NCBI GenBank assembly: GCA_013390605.1
Contig: JACAUB010000001.1
Location: 2,764,884 to 2,828,883 of the forward strand
Reading direction: 5' to 3'
Source of the DNA: Bacteroidota bacterium
GTDB lineage: Bacteria > Bacteroidota > Bacteroidia > Bacteroidales > Cfx3-03
DNA length: 64,000 nucleotides
This document shows, in pieces, positions 47,616-61,133 of this stretch. The notes beneath the pieces were generated by a model, which was given only the letters and a program-made list of their open reading frames with translations, made no database searches and was not told where the DNA came from. The position numbers were made by a program, and so were the translations under genes. Every line of letters starts with the position of its first letter. Positions within the stretch are counted from its first letter, which is position 1.

Positions 47616-49676
47616 ATGAAAACAATAATTTTAAGCCTGTTAACTTGTATTTTTATTCAGCTTTCATGGGCGAATTCTGTAAAATCGTGCTATGCACATC
47701 TACAAAATGATACACTTAGAGTTGGAAACGACTATATCGAACGTGTTTTTGTGTGGAATAGCGGAAATATCATAACCTGTGCACTGATTGACAAAGAAAG
47801 TGGACAAATTTGGAAAAGCAATAATAAAATTCCCGATTTAACCTTCCCTCTACAATCGAAAGAAGCAAAAAACAGCTCATTCAAAAGTCACATTGTACCA
47901 TCGAATGGGGTCCATTCTGAATATTTTGAAGCTGAAGTATCTTTCACTCTTGATTCGTTATCTATCAAAAGAATATACAGAGTATATCCTTCGTGCTCAG
48001 TGATTGCCTGCGATACATATCTCAAAGGACAAGCAAAAGGAGAATGGGTTTACAAACCGCAGAATATTGCAGACCTGCAGAATATAGAAAAGTTGGAAGA
48101 GCACCTTAATCAAAAACAATATCCTGTTTTAGATCATCTCTCATTCACAGGAAAACACTGGAGCCTAGAATCAATAGAATTTATGGATATTACCGATAGA
48201 AACAATACTTTAGTAAAACCGGTAAAGGCCATTTCATATCGTGCCAATACTTTCCGTGGTAACATACTTTTTGCTCATAACAGCGAAACAAATAAAGGTT
48301 TCTTCATACTGAAGGAAGCACCATGCTCCAGTGTTCAGCTCGCCTATCCTGAAAATGATTTCGTTACAGAATACGCTGATTTTAAAGTTATCGGATTAGG
48401 TGTTGATGAAAAAGATTTATCTACTATAGAATGGACTAAAACTTATAGCTGTGTGCTGGGTGTTTATGCAGGTGATGAAGTGAATAAGCTCACAACGTTA
48501 CATAACTATCAGAAACAGATGCGTCCAGAAAAATCACTTGCTGACGAGATGATAATGATGAATACATGGGGAGATAGAGGGCAAGATACAAAAGTGAATG
48601 AATCATTTTGCATGAATGAATTAAAGAGTGCCGCTCGACTTGGAATCACTCATTTCCAGATAGATGATGGTTGGCAATCGGGACGAAGTGCCAACTCTGC
48701 TTTTACAGGTGGCACATTTAAAAATATTTGGAGCAACCCTAATTACTGGACTCCCGATCCCAAACGCTACCCTAATGGTATAAAACCTGTTGTAGATGCT
48801 GGTCAAAAACTTGGAATTAATGTATGCTTGTGGTTTAATCCAAGTATTCAAAACGATTATATAGATTGGAAAAAAGATGCTAAAGCGATACTTACACTCT
48901 ACAAAGAAGCTGGTATTAAGGTGTTTAAAATTGATGGACTACAAATACCAAATCGACTATCAGAGAAAAGATTACGAATGATGTTCGACGAGGTTTTAGA
49001 AGGATCAAACAGGGAGATTTCTTTTAATCTTGATGTAACTGCTGGTCGCAGAGGCGGATATTTCTATTTTAACGACCTCGGAAATATCTTTCTTGAAAAC
49101 CGCTATACTGATTGGCAAAACTATTACCCATATTGGACGCTACGCAATCTGTGGATGCTTTCAAAATATATCCCTACGCAAAAACTACAAATAGAGTTTC
49201 TAAATAAATGGCGTAATCAGGATAAATATGCAGGAGATATCTTTGGTCCAAAGAACTATTCATTTGAATATCTCTTTGCTATCACAATGGCAGCCCAACC
49301 CTTAGCATGGATGGAAGGAACAGGATTACCCGAAGAAGCCTTTTCGTTGAAAAATACAATTTTGAAATACAAAACAATCCAGCATGATTTCCATCAAGGA
49401 GTTGTGCTTCCTATTGGTGATGAACCTTCAGGTTCTTCATGGACTGGATTTCAATCGATTAAAGATAAAGAGGGATACCTACTGATATTTAGAGAATACA
49501 ATATGGCTAGCAAAAAAAACATCGTTGTCCATCTGCCTGCAGGAACAAAGATAGAATGCGTAAACTTATTTCACCCAAACAAACCAACAAAGATGATAAT
49601 ATCTGAAGATAAGACAATTCCTGTTGAGATTAAAGACAAAAACGATTTTATAATGTATAAATACAAGATTTTATAA
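47616..49676 (+). CDS. GH36-type alpha-galactosidase-like glycoside hydrolase, secreted
   Basis: The 686-residue protein has a signal peptide (cleavage after WA near residue 20), an N-terminal beta-supersandwich and a TIM barrel with FQIDDGWQSG, LGINVCLWFNPS, the probable nucleophile Asp in KVFKIDGLQI, and SFNLDVTAGRRGGYF with the probable acid/base Asp. The layout fits clan GH-D (GH27/GH36). Substrate could be alpha-galactosides in hemicellulose or pectin side chains, but members with other specificities exist. It is 27 bases after the GH105 gene, so probably one operon. Confidence 0.8.
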   Translation: MKTIILSLLTCIFIQLSWANSVKSCYAHLQNDTLRVGNDYIERVFVWNSGNIITCALIDKESGQIWKSNNKIPDLTFPLQSKEAKNSSFKSHIVPSNGVHSEYFEAEVSFTLDSLSIKRIYRVYPSCSVIACDTYLKGQAKGEWVYKPQNIADLQNIEKLEEHLNQKQYPVLDHLSFTGKHWSLESIEFMDITDRNNTLVKPVKAISYRANTFRGNILFAHNSETNKGFFILKEAPCSSVQLAYPENDFVTEYADFKVIGLGVDEKDLSTIEWTKTYSCVLGVYAGDEVNKLTTLHNYQKQMRPEKSLADEMIMMNTWGDRGQDTKVNESFCMNELKSAARLGITHFQIDDGWQSGRSANSAFTGGTFKNIWSNPNYWTPDPKRYPNGIKPVVDAGQKLGINVCLWFNPSIQNDYIDWKKDAKAILTLYKEAGIKVFKIDGLQIPNRLSEKRLRMMFDEVLEGSNREISFNLDVTAGRRGGYFYFNDLGNIFLENRYTDWQNYYPYWTLRNLWMLSKYIPTQKLQIEFLNKWRNQDKYAGDIFGPKNYSFEYLFAITMAAQPLAWMEGTGLPEEAFSLKNTILKYKTIQHDFHQGVVLPIGDEPSGSSWTGFQSIKDKEGYLLIFREYNMASKKNIVVHLPAGTKIECVNLFHPNKPTKMIISEDKTIPVEIKDKNDFIMYKYKIL

Positions 49677-49779
49677 TTGAGTCGAATGAAACAAATCTAA
49701 CTATAAATGTTAAATCCAATCAATATACAAAACAGCATCAACTCTTTTTCCTTTCACTATTTTTTTAGTGATAATTCAA

Positions 49780-50556
49780 AAATTTGCAAAAAAACCATAC
49801 CAAGCTAATTAGCCATCCATCAAGAGCAGTTCTGCTCTATTATGGCTTGAAGATATCCGAGGTTTTGGATCTTTATCCATTGGGAATTATGTTCTGTACC
49901 TGTAGACTGTCTACTTCACGGGATAAGTGGATGTTTATGACCGGTATCCAAATGGTATTAAGATCGGTTGCCCAAATAACTTAGCATCATTCTATTAATT
50001 ATCACAAGAAGGTTTATAGCAAAGATTTTCAATATCAGAATTTTGTTAAGACTTTAAGTAGAAATGTTTCAATCTGAAGAGTAGTAGAATGGGGCAAAGA
50101 AGCAGGTTTGCATATGGTCTTTTACTACTTATTATACAAATGATTTAATCCATTGCATAAGACAAATCTGGCAAAATATGTAGCCGATCTATGATTCCAC
50201 AATTGAAAAATTTAGAACATTATCAACCTCATATTATATGGACTGATATGTTGAGTGAGAATAATCGAGTAAAACATGGAAAAGCACCCAAATTATTTTC
50301 GCAAAGAAAGGTAACAATCCATATGTAATTATAACTAAATGGCAAAATAACCCATTAATTATTAAAGCGCTCTCAAAGCCCGAATCAGTGAATATACTTG
50401 GATCTAATGACAAGGTGAAATACACAGTTATTAGAAATAAATTAACAATCATGCCTCCATCATCAATTCTGCTAACAATCAGTGTCAATGATGGGTATTT
50501 AAGATCAAAAACTGTGTATAATGAAATTTGCAAATTACTAGTGGGTGACTTATAAA
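49780..50556 (+). pseudogene. Decayed GH29 family (alpha-L-fucosidase-like) gene
   Basis: Separate frames hold GH29-like segments in the right order: SINYHKKVYSKDFQYQNFVK at about 49991-50050, EWGKEAGLHMVFYY near 50087-50130, HIIWTDMLSENNR at about 50230-50270, and a C-terminal beta-sandwich part KGNNPYVIITKWQNN followed by NILGSNDKVKYTV, ending TAA at 50556. Stops and frameshifts interrupt it throughout and the expected catalytic region is compressed. It directly follows the GH36-type gene, so it was probably the next operon member. No functional product is expected. Confidence 0.78.
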
Positions 50557-50677
50557 AAAACAGTGTTTTACTTTCTTTTAAACGCAAAAACATTTTTTCA
50601 TTTTCTATTGTTTAATTGCTGTATTGATTAAAAAAATCAACGCATAAACTAATATTCATCACAAAAATTAATTCCTA

Positions 50678-51226
50678 ATGAAAAAAGTAGTTTTTGTATT
50701 ATTTGTACTTCTTGCTGGTTTTCAAGCACAAGCGCAACGCTATTTAACGAAAAATGGTAAAATATTTTTTTCATCTGACACTCCGTTCGAGAAAATAGAG
50801 GCAAAAAATGACCAGGTAAACGCTGCTTTAGATATTGCTACAGGTGATATTGTATTCAAAGTCTTAATGAAATCATTTGAATTTGATCGAGCATTAATGC
50901 AGGAACACTTTAATGAGAACTATGTAGAATCAGATAAATTTCCAAATGCCTTATTTAAAGGAAAAGTAAATAATTTAAAAAGCATTCCATTCTCTAAAGA
51001 TGGCACTTATGAAGCAGACATAGAAGGAGATCTTACCATTCACGGCGTCTCAAAACATATAAAAGCAAAAGGAACATTTGAGAATAAAGATAATAAGATA
51101 ACTGGGAAAAGTAAATTCCAAATTAAAGTAGAAGATTATGGGATAAAAGTACCGAAAGCCGTAACTGAAAAGATTGCCAATAGTATTGAAATTCAGGTTT
51201 TAGTTATATTGAATCCCTTAAAATAA
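50678..51226 (+). CDS. YceI-family periplasmic protein
   Basis: The 182-residue protein has a signal peptide (cleavage after AQA, near residue 20) and the lipocalin-like YceI pattern: KVLMKSFEFDRALMQEHFNENYVESDKFPNALFKG followed by EGDLTIHGVSKHIKAKGTFE. YceI proteins bind long isoprenoid or lipid molecules in the periplasm; the role in this host is unknown. It stands alone between the GH29 pseudogene and tRNA-Arg. Confidence 0.9.
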   Translation: MKKVVFVLFVLLAGFQAQAQRYLTKNGKIFFSSDTPFEKIEAKNDQVNAALDIATGDIVFKVLMKSFEFDRALMQEHFNENYVESDKFPNALFKGKVNNLKSIPFSKDGTYEADIEGDLTIHGVSKHIKAKGTFENKDNKITGKSKFQIKVEDYGIKVPKAVTEKIANSIEIQVLVILNPLK

Positions 51227-51255
51227 GATTTACGTCGATAAAATATACAAAAACC

Positions 51256-51286
51256 TTTGACCTTTCAGCTGAAATGCTTACTTTTG
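51256..51286 (+). promoter_or_regulatory. Full consensus Bacteroidota promoter of tRNA-Arg
   Basis: TTTG at 51256-51259, a 19-base spacer, then TACTTTTG at 51279-51286: a complete -33/-7 pair, 18 bases before the tRNA. Confidence 0.8.
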
Positions 51287-51303
51287 CACTGTAATTAAGC
51301 ATT

Positions 51304-51377
51304 GGTCGCGTAGCTCAGCTGGATAGAGCAGCAGCCTTCTAAGCTGCGGGTCATTGGTTCGAATCCAATCGCGATCA
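51304..51377 (+). tRNA. tRNA-Arg (anticodon TCT)
   Basis: A 74-base cloverleaf: acceptor stem GGTCGCG pairs with CGCGATC (one G-U), D-arm GCTCAGCTGGATAGAGC, anticodon loop CTTCTAA with TCT, and TpsiC arm with GGTTCGAATCC. CCA is not encoded. It decodes AGA. Confidence 0.97.
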
Positions 51378-51380
51378 CGA

Positions 51381-51408
51381 AAAAGCCTCTTTCTAAGGGG
51401 CTTTTTTC
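51381..51408 (+). terminator. Terminator after tRNA-Arg
   Basis: AAAAAGCCTCTT pairs with AAGGGGCTTTTT (12 bp with a G-U) around a 3-base loop, ending in a T-run, beginning immediately after the tRNA. Confidence 0.88.
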
Positions 51409-51808
51409 GTTTAAAGCACTAATTTTAAGAATTATTACCTTCATTCCATATTCCCATAAAACACTATTGATTTGCATACAATATATCTGATATCATTTTG
51501 TTACCAAAAATAAAATTGATATCATACTAAATACACCCATCGTCATATTTTTATATTCTTATACATAAGAAGATCTAACAAGTGGTCGAAATAACGAAAC
51601 TTTATCGATTCAACTTACTTTGAATAATAAATACGCTCTCCCCTTTTCCGAATAAGCAACAGAACTGCACTTCATTAAATTTTCAGAAATTAGCATGACC
51701 ATTTTCAGAATCTTTATATATTTTTTTGATATAATACTGCCATTCTAGCAGAAACATAATTTTCGGAATTATCTTTGATATACTTTAATTGATTTAACCA
51801 ATATCAAT
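51409..51808. other. 400-base intergenic region, nothing recognised
   Basis: AT-rich sequence with no sustained frame. It should contain the promoter of the TPR gene, but no convincing -33/-7 pair was found. Confidence 0.4.
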
Positions 51809-54019
51809 ATGAACAGCCAGGAAGCAGTGCAAACCCACGAGAAAATTTGCACGTTAATTATATCAAACCGGATTTTAGAAGCAATCATTTTGCTTGAAAA
51901 TTTCATATCATATTCAAAACTTACTGCTAAGTTAGATGAAGTTTTTGAACAAAAGAGAATATATATTGACATGCTCAATTATACAATTGGAAATGTAATA
52001 GATCCACATAAAGCACTAATTCATAACAATATAAAACGATCACTTCTTGAAAAAGCTGATGCAACGCTACAATATGCACAAGTAAATATGGGGTTGCATA
52101 TATTTCATTTAAATAGAGAATTAAAATTAGATCTACTATCCGACTTTTCAGAACAAACTATTCATCAATTAGATGAGCTTTCATTTAAGGAAGAGTTAGA
52201 CGATATATTAGTCGGTCAACCTTATGAAAAATCGAATACAATAAATATTAATTTCGATGAAATTATCAGAAAAAGCTTTCATTTAGCATGGCTGAGTGAG
52301 CGATTAAAAGAAACGGATATCGAGCTCTATAATAAAATTCTAAATTCAGAACGTTTTACTATAGAAAATAGGTGTCAGATTGTGAGCGGCTTATCACTTG
52401 GTTTGCAAAGATTATTTGATAAGGAAAAATTTAAATTGCTCTTCAGCTATTTTCATTCTTCCGACCAATTAGTGAGGCAACGAGCTCTTGTAGGGTTGTT
52501 CATTGCTTTTGTATTTCATGATAAGCGAATATCTCTTTATCCTGAAATACAAATTATATTAAATAAGATTATTAGTGAAACACCTAAAGAGCTTCTTAAA
52601 CATCTCTTACTTCAGGTCCTAAACGCTTGTGATACTGAAAATATATCCAAAAAGTTCAGAGAAGAAATTCTTCCAGAGGTCATTAAAATTGAATCGAAAT
52701 TAAAAAACAAATTCAAATTTGACCCTTCATTATCAGACGATTTAGGTATCGAAAAAAATCCAGATTGGGAAAGCATTATTCAAGACTCGCCCAATTTGAT
52801 GGATAAGTTACAAGAGTTTACAGATCTTCAGATGGAAGGATCTGATGTCTTGATGGGGACATTCTCCATGCTAAAACATTTCGATTTTTTCAAAAAAGAA
52901 GAAAACTGGTTTCTCCCTTTCACAGAAAATACAACGGTCAATGAATATATAGCGAAGAGTGAAGAAAATGACATACTTAGTGCAAGTTTAGCTTATTCAC
53001 CTTTTATGTGTAACAGTGATAAATTTTCCCTTCTATTGAATCTTCAATATATGCAGGAGAGTCAAAAAAGGACGCTTTTAAACTATATAAATGCTGAAAC
53101 AGATCAACTAAAAGAACTAGTAAAAGACAAAGAATCCGTTGATCCTCTTTTCTCTATCAAGTTAATGATAACGCATACTGTTCAAGATCTCTACCGCTTT
53201 ATTAAACTATACCCCTATCATACCGAGATTCCAGATATTTTTCTTCATGAATGGAATATTTTTGAAATTAACGCACTAAAACTTCTAATTGCTGAAGCTG
53301 AGTGTAAAAATGATATAGCTCATTTTTATTTTAATAGAAGTATTTACTTCTTTGCATTACCTATTTATCAGGATATGGCATCTGTTGAACACGATAATCC
53401 TATATATTATGAAAAAATTGGATTCTGCTTTGAACAACTAAAAAACTATAGTAATGCTATTGAAAACTATAAAAAGGCTGAGCTATTTGATGTTAATCAC
53501 AACTGGATATACAAACGAATTGCATGGTGCTTTCGTAAATTAAAAGATTACGAAAATGCATTAAACTACTATTTAGAAGCAGAAAAAAATGAACCTGAAA
53601 ACACAATAATACAAACTCAAATAGGATATTGTTTAATAGAATTAAACCAATATAATGAAGCCTTAAACCATTTCAACACGATCTATTATAATAATATAGA
53701 CAATCAAAAGTTGTGGCGTCCACTAGCTTGGTGCTATTTAAATACAGGAAAATTAGAAGAAGCTGAAACTCTCTATCTACAGATAATAGAAAACAATCCT
53801 ACGTACAATGATTATTTCAACTTAGGTCACTTACTTTGGGCTAAAGGCTATATTAACAAAGCAATCCATTACTATCAAAACAGTATCAAACAATCAACTG
53901 ATGGATTTACTCATTTTCTCGCTAGCTATGAAGAGGACAAAAAGCTATTAATAAATCTAGGAATCAATTCACTTGATATTGATATCATCCCAGATATATT
54001 AAGAAACGAACTAGCTTAG
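51809..54019 (+). CDS. Large TPR-repeat protein of unknown function
   Basis: The 736-residue protein has no signal peptide or membrane segment, so is probably cytoplasmic. Residues 1 to about 490 are helical without a known domain. From about 510 onward there are several tetratricopeptide repeats (NPIYYEKIGFCFEQLKNYSNAIENYKKAE, WIYKRIAWCFRKLKDYENALNYYLEAE, TIIQTQIGYCLIELNQYNEAL, LWRPLAWCYLNTGKLEEAE). TPRs mediate protein-protein contacts. No neighbouring gene gives context. I know of no function; it may be a scaffold. Confidence 0.8.
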   Translation: MNSQEAVQTHEKICTLIISNRILEAIILLENFISYSKLTAKLDEVFEQKRIYIDMLNYTIGNVIDPHKALIHNNIKRSLLEKADATLQYAQVNMGLHIFHLNRELKLDLLSDFSEQTIHQLDELSFKEELDDILVGQPYEKSNTININFDEIIRKSFHLAWLSERLKETDIELYNKILNSERFTIENRCQIVSGLSLGLQRLFDKEKFKLLFSYFHSSDQLVRQRALVGLFIAFVFHDKRISLYPEIQIILNKIISETPKELLKHLLLQVLNACDTENISKKFREEILPEVIKIESKLKNKFKFDPSLSDDLGIEKNPDWESIIQDSPNLMDKLQEFTDLQMEGSDVLMGTFSMLKHFDFFKKEENWFLPFTENTTVNEYIAKSEENDILSASLAYSPFMCNSDKFSLLLNLQYMQESQKRTLLNYINAETDQLKELVKDKESVDPLFSIKLMITHTVQDLYRFIKLYPYHTEIPDIFLHEWNIFEINALKLLIAEAECKNDIAHFYFNRSIYFFALPIYQDMASVEHDNPIYYEKIGFCFEQLKNYSNAIENYKKAELFDVNHNWIYKRIAWCFRKLKDYENALNYYLEAEKNEPENTIIQTQIGYCLIELNQYNEALNHFNTIYYNNIDNQKLWRPLAWCYLNTGKLEEAETLYLQIIENNPTYNDYFNLGHLLWAKGYINKAIHYYQNSIKQSTDGFTHFLASYEEDKKLLINLGINSLDIDIIPDILRNELA

Positions 54020-54078
54020 AAGCTATAGGGCATACTTTAATGATCACGATACCTCCAAAGAACATAGAAATCGTAGGG

Positions 54079-54125
54079 AATACTATTTTATAACATTTAT
54101 AAAATACTATTTTATAACATTTATA
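54079..54125. repeat. 24-bp tandem duplication
   Basis: The unit aatactattttataacattt plus ata is present twice, at 54079-54101 and 54103-54125, with one intervening A. It lies just after the TPR gene, before its terminator. Confidence 0.85.
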
Positions 54126-54142
54126 ACAAACATCCATATACA

Positions 54143-54184
54143 AAAAAGAGACAGTCTCAAAAAGGTTGTCTCTTTTTGTTTTTT
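54143..54184 (+). terminator. Terminator of the TPR gene
   Basis: AAAAAGAGACA (54143-54153) pairs with TGTCTCTTTTT (54167-54177) around a 13-base loop, followed by GTTTTTTT. A-rich left flank could also serve the opposite strand. Confidence 0.85.
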
Positions 54185-54288
54185 TATAAACATCAAGAGA
54201 TTGATAAATTTTTACTGGAGAATAGAATATACGCCAACTTTTCCGTCTGATCCCTCTTTTATGTAATGAAAACAAATTCGATTAAACA

Positions 54289-54321
54289 CAAAAAAGCCCG
54301 GGACATTACTGACCGGGCTAA
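54289..54321 (-). terminator. Terminator of the rRNA operon
   Basis: On the minus strand AGCCCGG (54319-54313) pairs with CCGGGCT (54301-54295), followed by six T. It lies just past the 5S gene. Confidence 0.85.
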
Positions 54322-54336
54322 TAAAAAAATAAAGAA

Positions 54337-54446
<110 letters not shown>

Positions 54447-54484
54447 TCTTAAATAGTTTTATAAAGAACTTATGACATATCTGT

Positions 54485-57455
<2,971 letters not shown>

Positions 57456-57495
57456 CAATATGTCAATGAACTTTACTCTTGTTGCCAAGAATGTG

Positions 57496-57569
57496 TGGAG
57501 AATAACGGATTCGAACCGTTGACCCTCTGCGTGCAAGGCAGATGCTCTAGCCAGCTGAGCTAATTCCCC
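57496..57569 (-). tRNA. tRNA-Ala (anticodon TGC), in the 16S-23S spacer
   Basis: Minus-strand 74-base cloverleaf: acceptor GGGGAAT/ATTCTCC with the G3-U70 pair that identifies tRNA-Ala, D-arm GCTCAGCTGGCTAGAGC, anticodon TGC in CTTGCAC, TpsiC GGTTCGAATCC. CCA not encoded. Confidence 0.97.
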
Positions 57570-57588
57570 AAAAGACTCTCTTAATGTG

Positions 57589-57662
57589 TAGTCCCGAACA
57601 GATTTGAACTGTTGACCCCTACATTATCAGTGTAGTGCTCTAACCAACTGAGCTACGGGACT
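57589..57662 (-). tRNA. tRNA-Ile (anticodon GAT), in the 16S-23S spacer
   Basis: Minus-strand 74-base cloverleaf: acceptor AGTCCCG/CGGGACT, D-arm GCTCAGTTGGTTAGAGC, anticodon GAT in CTGATAA, TpsiC GGGGTCAACAGTTCAAATC. Lies between 16S and tRNA-Ala, the usual spacer order. Confidence 0.97.
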
Positions 57663-57751
57663 GATTGTTCATTCCTTTCGCTCTTTTGCGTCAGAACACA
57701 CCCCTTGCCCCTTGGGTTGTCTGTCTTTCTCTTGATTATGAAGCTAACAAT

Positions 57752-59435
<1,684 letters not shown>

Positions 59436-59520
59436 TGTTGTTGTTGCTTCATTATCTTCAAAGAACGTTGCTTCTTTTATTATCGTAATTTCTTATTCTC
59501 TTGTTTTATGTTTGGGAGTG

Positions 59521-59550
59521 CAAAAGTACGAATCTTTTTCATCCGTGCAA
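59521..59550 (-). promoter_or_regulatory. rRNA promoter P1 (proximal)
   Basis: Minus strand: TTG at 59550-59548, 19-base spacer, TACTTTTG at 59528-59521, followed by CACTCCC as in P2-P3. About 190 bases before the 16S 5' end. Confidence 0.8.
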
Positions 59551-59655
59551 GCTTTTTGAAAGTTTTTTTTAGTTTTTCTCTCGATCAACTATCAAAGTAT
59601 TCAGCCCTCTTCAACCCCCTATCCTTCCTGACTTGCGTCATTCGTTTGGGGAGTG

Positions 59656-59685
59656 CAAAGGTAAGAACTTTTTTCTTACTTCCAA
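59656..59685 (-). promoter_or_regulatory. rRNA promoter P2
   Basis: Minus strand: TTG at 59685-59683, 19-base spacer, TACCTTTG at 59663-59656, then CACTCCCC. Spacer begins GAAGTAAGAAAAAA, very like P3. Confidence 0.82.
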
Positions 59686-59793
59686 GTTAATTTTAATATT
59701 TTTTTATCATAACTAACTCGCTTGATATCACTTCCTTAAAGAACTTATCCTCCTTCTTTTCCCTTCTCTTTCGATCCAGTCATTTGGGGAGTG

Positions 59794-59823
59794 CAAAGGT
59801 AGAAACTTTTTCTATACTTCCAA
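59794..59823 (-). promoter_or_regulatory. rRNA promoter P3
   Basis: Minus strand: TTG at 59823-59821, 19-base spacer, TACCTTTG at 59801-59794, then CACTCCCC. Confidence 0.82.
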
Positions 59824-59932
59824 GGATTTTTATGAAAAAAATTACTCCTTTCTTTATCCTATTCTCCGTCAACATTTTAATGAACTAATCCCTACCCACT
59901 CAGTGTTTGTATAACCGTTCCGTTAGGGGGGG

Positions 59933-59963
59933 CAAAGGTACCACCTTTTTCTTCTTTTCCAAA
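59933..59963 (-). promoter_or_regulatory. rRNA promoter P4 (distal)
   Basis: Minus strand: TTTG at 59963-59960, 19-base spacer, TACCTTTG at 59940-59933, followed by CCCCCCC in place of CACTCCCC. Confidence 0.78.
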
Positions 59964-60242
59964 TTAATAATAACGATTAGATCATTTTTTTTGATTTAGA
60001 AATGTTATCCTCCTGTATTTCGGGAAGTTTAGGAACAAGATTTTTTTAACACTGATATGAAGATTGAAAGCTGCAACTAAATCTACCAATCGGAAATCCT
60101 AAATAAGAAATAGAAGTATAGAACCAACACAGAGTAGCTTACGCCTAACAAAAGCTTAATTATAAATTATTAAGAGAAGAATTGTTGCAAAACAACTATA
60201 ATGTAAAGGAAAAAATTAATTTTGTTTCAAAAAACACGAACC

Positions 60243-60827
60243 ATGAAATCCTACACACTCTTAGCTTGTTTCAGTATCATAATAAGCCTGAGCGCTTATT
60301 CACAATCATTCGAAGAGCCAACTATTAATACCTTAAAGTTTTCAGAAAGACTTGTTTATGGTGGTAATTTCGGACTTGCATTTGGAAGTCAGACATTAAT
60401 AGATCTCTCTCCGACAATCGGTTACAGATTATCAAATCAGTTTACAATCGGAACTGGGATCTCTTACAAATACAGTCAGATCAAAGATTACACTTTAGAC
60501 ATGACTACCGGTAATTGGTACGATTATTCAAGTAATATCTTTGGAGGAAGTCTTTGGGCAAGATACCATATTATTGAGAACGTATTTGCACATGCTGAAG
60601 TAGAACAATTACAAATAAATTATAATTATACTTCGGTTAGCGGATCAACGCCCACCAAAATAAATAATAATATAGGAGTAACGAGTGTCTTAGTGGGCGG
60701 AGGATACCGCCAACCTATCGGAAATAGAGTCTATTTCAATATTTTGCTACTTTACAACCTAAATGAAACCGATTTTTCGCCATATAAAAATCCGATCATC
60801 AGGGCAGGAATCAGCATTGGAATGTAA
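60243..60827 (+). CDS. Small outer-membrane beta-barrel protein, function unknown
   Basis: The 194-residue protein has a signal peptide (cleavage after AYS, near residue 19) followed by alternating polar/hydrophobic strands with many aromatic and Gly residues (LVYGGNFGLAFGSQTLIDLSPTIGYRLSNQFTIGTGISYKY), typical of an 8-strand barrel. It ends in a strand RAGISIGM. I choose the ATG at 60243; the TTG-initiated extension of seven residues lacks support. No specific family recognised. Confidence 0.75.
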   Translation: MKSYTLLACFSIIISLSAYSQSFEEPTINTLKFSERLVYGGNFGLAFGSQTLIDLSPTIGYRLSNQFTIGTGISYKYSQIKDYTLDMTTGNWYDYSSNIFGGSLWARYHIIENVFAHAEVEQLQINYNYTSVSGSTPTKINNNIGVTSVLVGGGYRQPIGNRVYFNILLLYNLNETDFSPYKNPIIRAGISIGM

Positions 60828-60904
60828 TATCGAAGAGCATTATAAAAGATGGGCTAATTGAAATTTTGTCAATCTCCCATTTCCATAAATCTTCAAACAT
60901 CATT

Positions 60905-61104
60905 GGATAATTACGAGAATACTTAGAAAATACCTACCTATGATTCTCATCGAAAGTAAATTCACCAAAAGGTCACTATAGGGTTGTTACGATCCTTGCT
61001 CCATCTTATTAGGACGGAGTAAGTACGTGATAACCACGTAGTGAATATAAACTGAGTATATAAATTATGAGAGTATTCGAATAATTAAAGGTAAATTAAA
61101 GAAG
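60905..61104. repeat. Dispersed ~200-bp palindromic element, copy B
   Basis: Second copy of the element at 45144-45342, same orientation and almost the same length. Core arms at 60977-61002 and 61015-61040. It occupies most of the 306-base gap between the barrel-protein gene and nifV and has no open frame. Confidence 0.75.
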
Positions 61105-61133
61105 ACTTTTCTATAAAACAGTATAGCCCGAAT

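Noticed and set aside
49784-49984. 66-codon frame as an independent gene
   Set aside because: It lies in the GH29 pseudogene and has no protein-like composition or signal.
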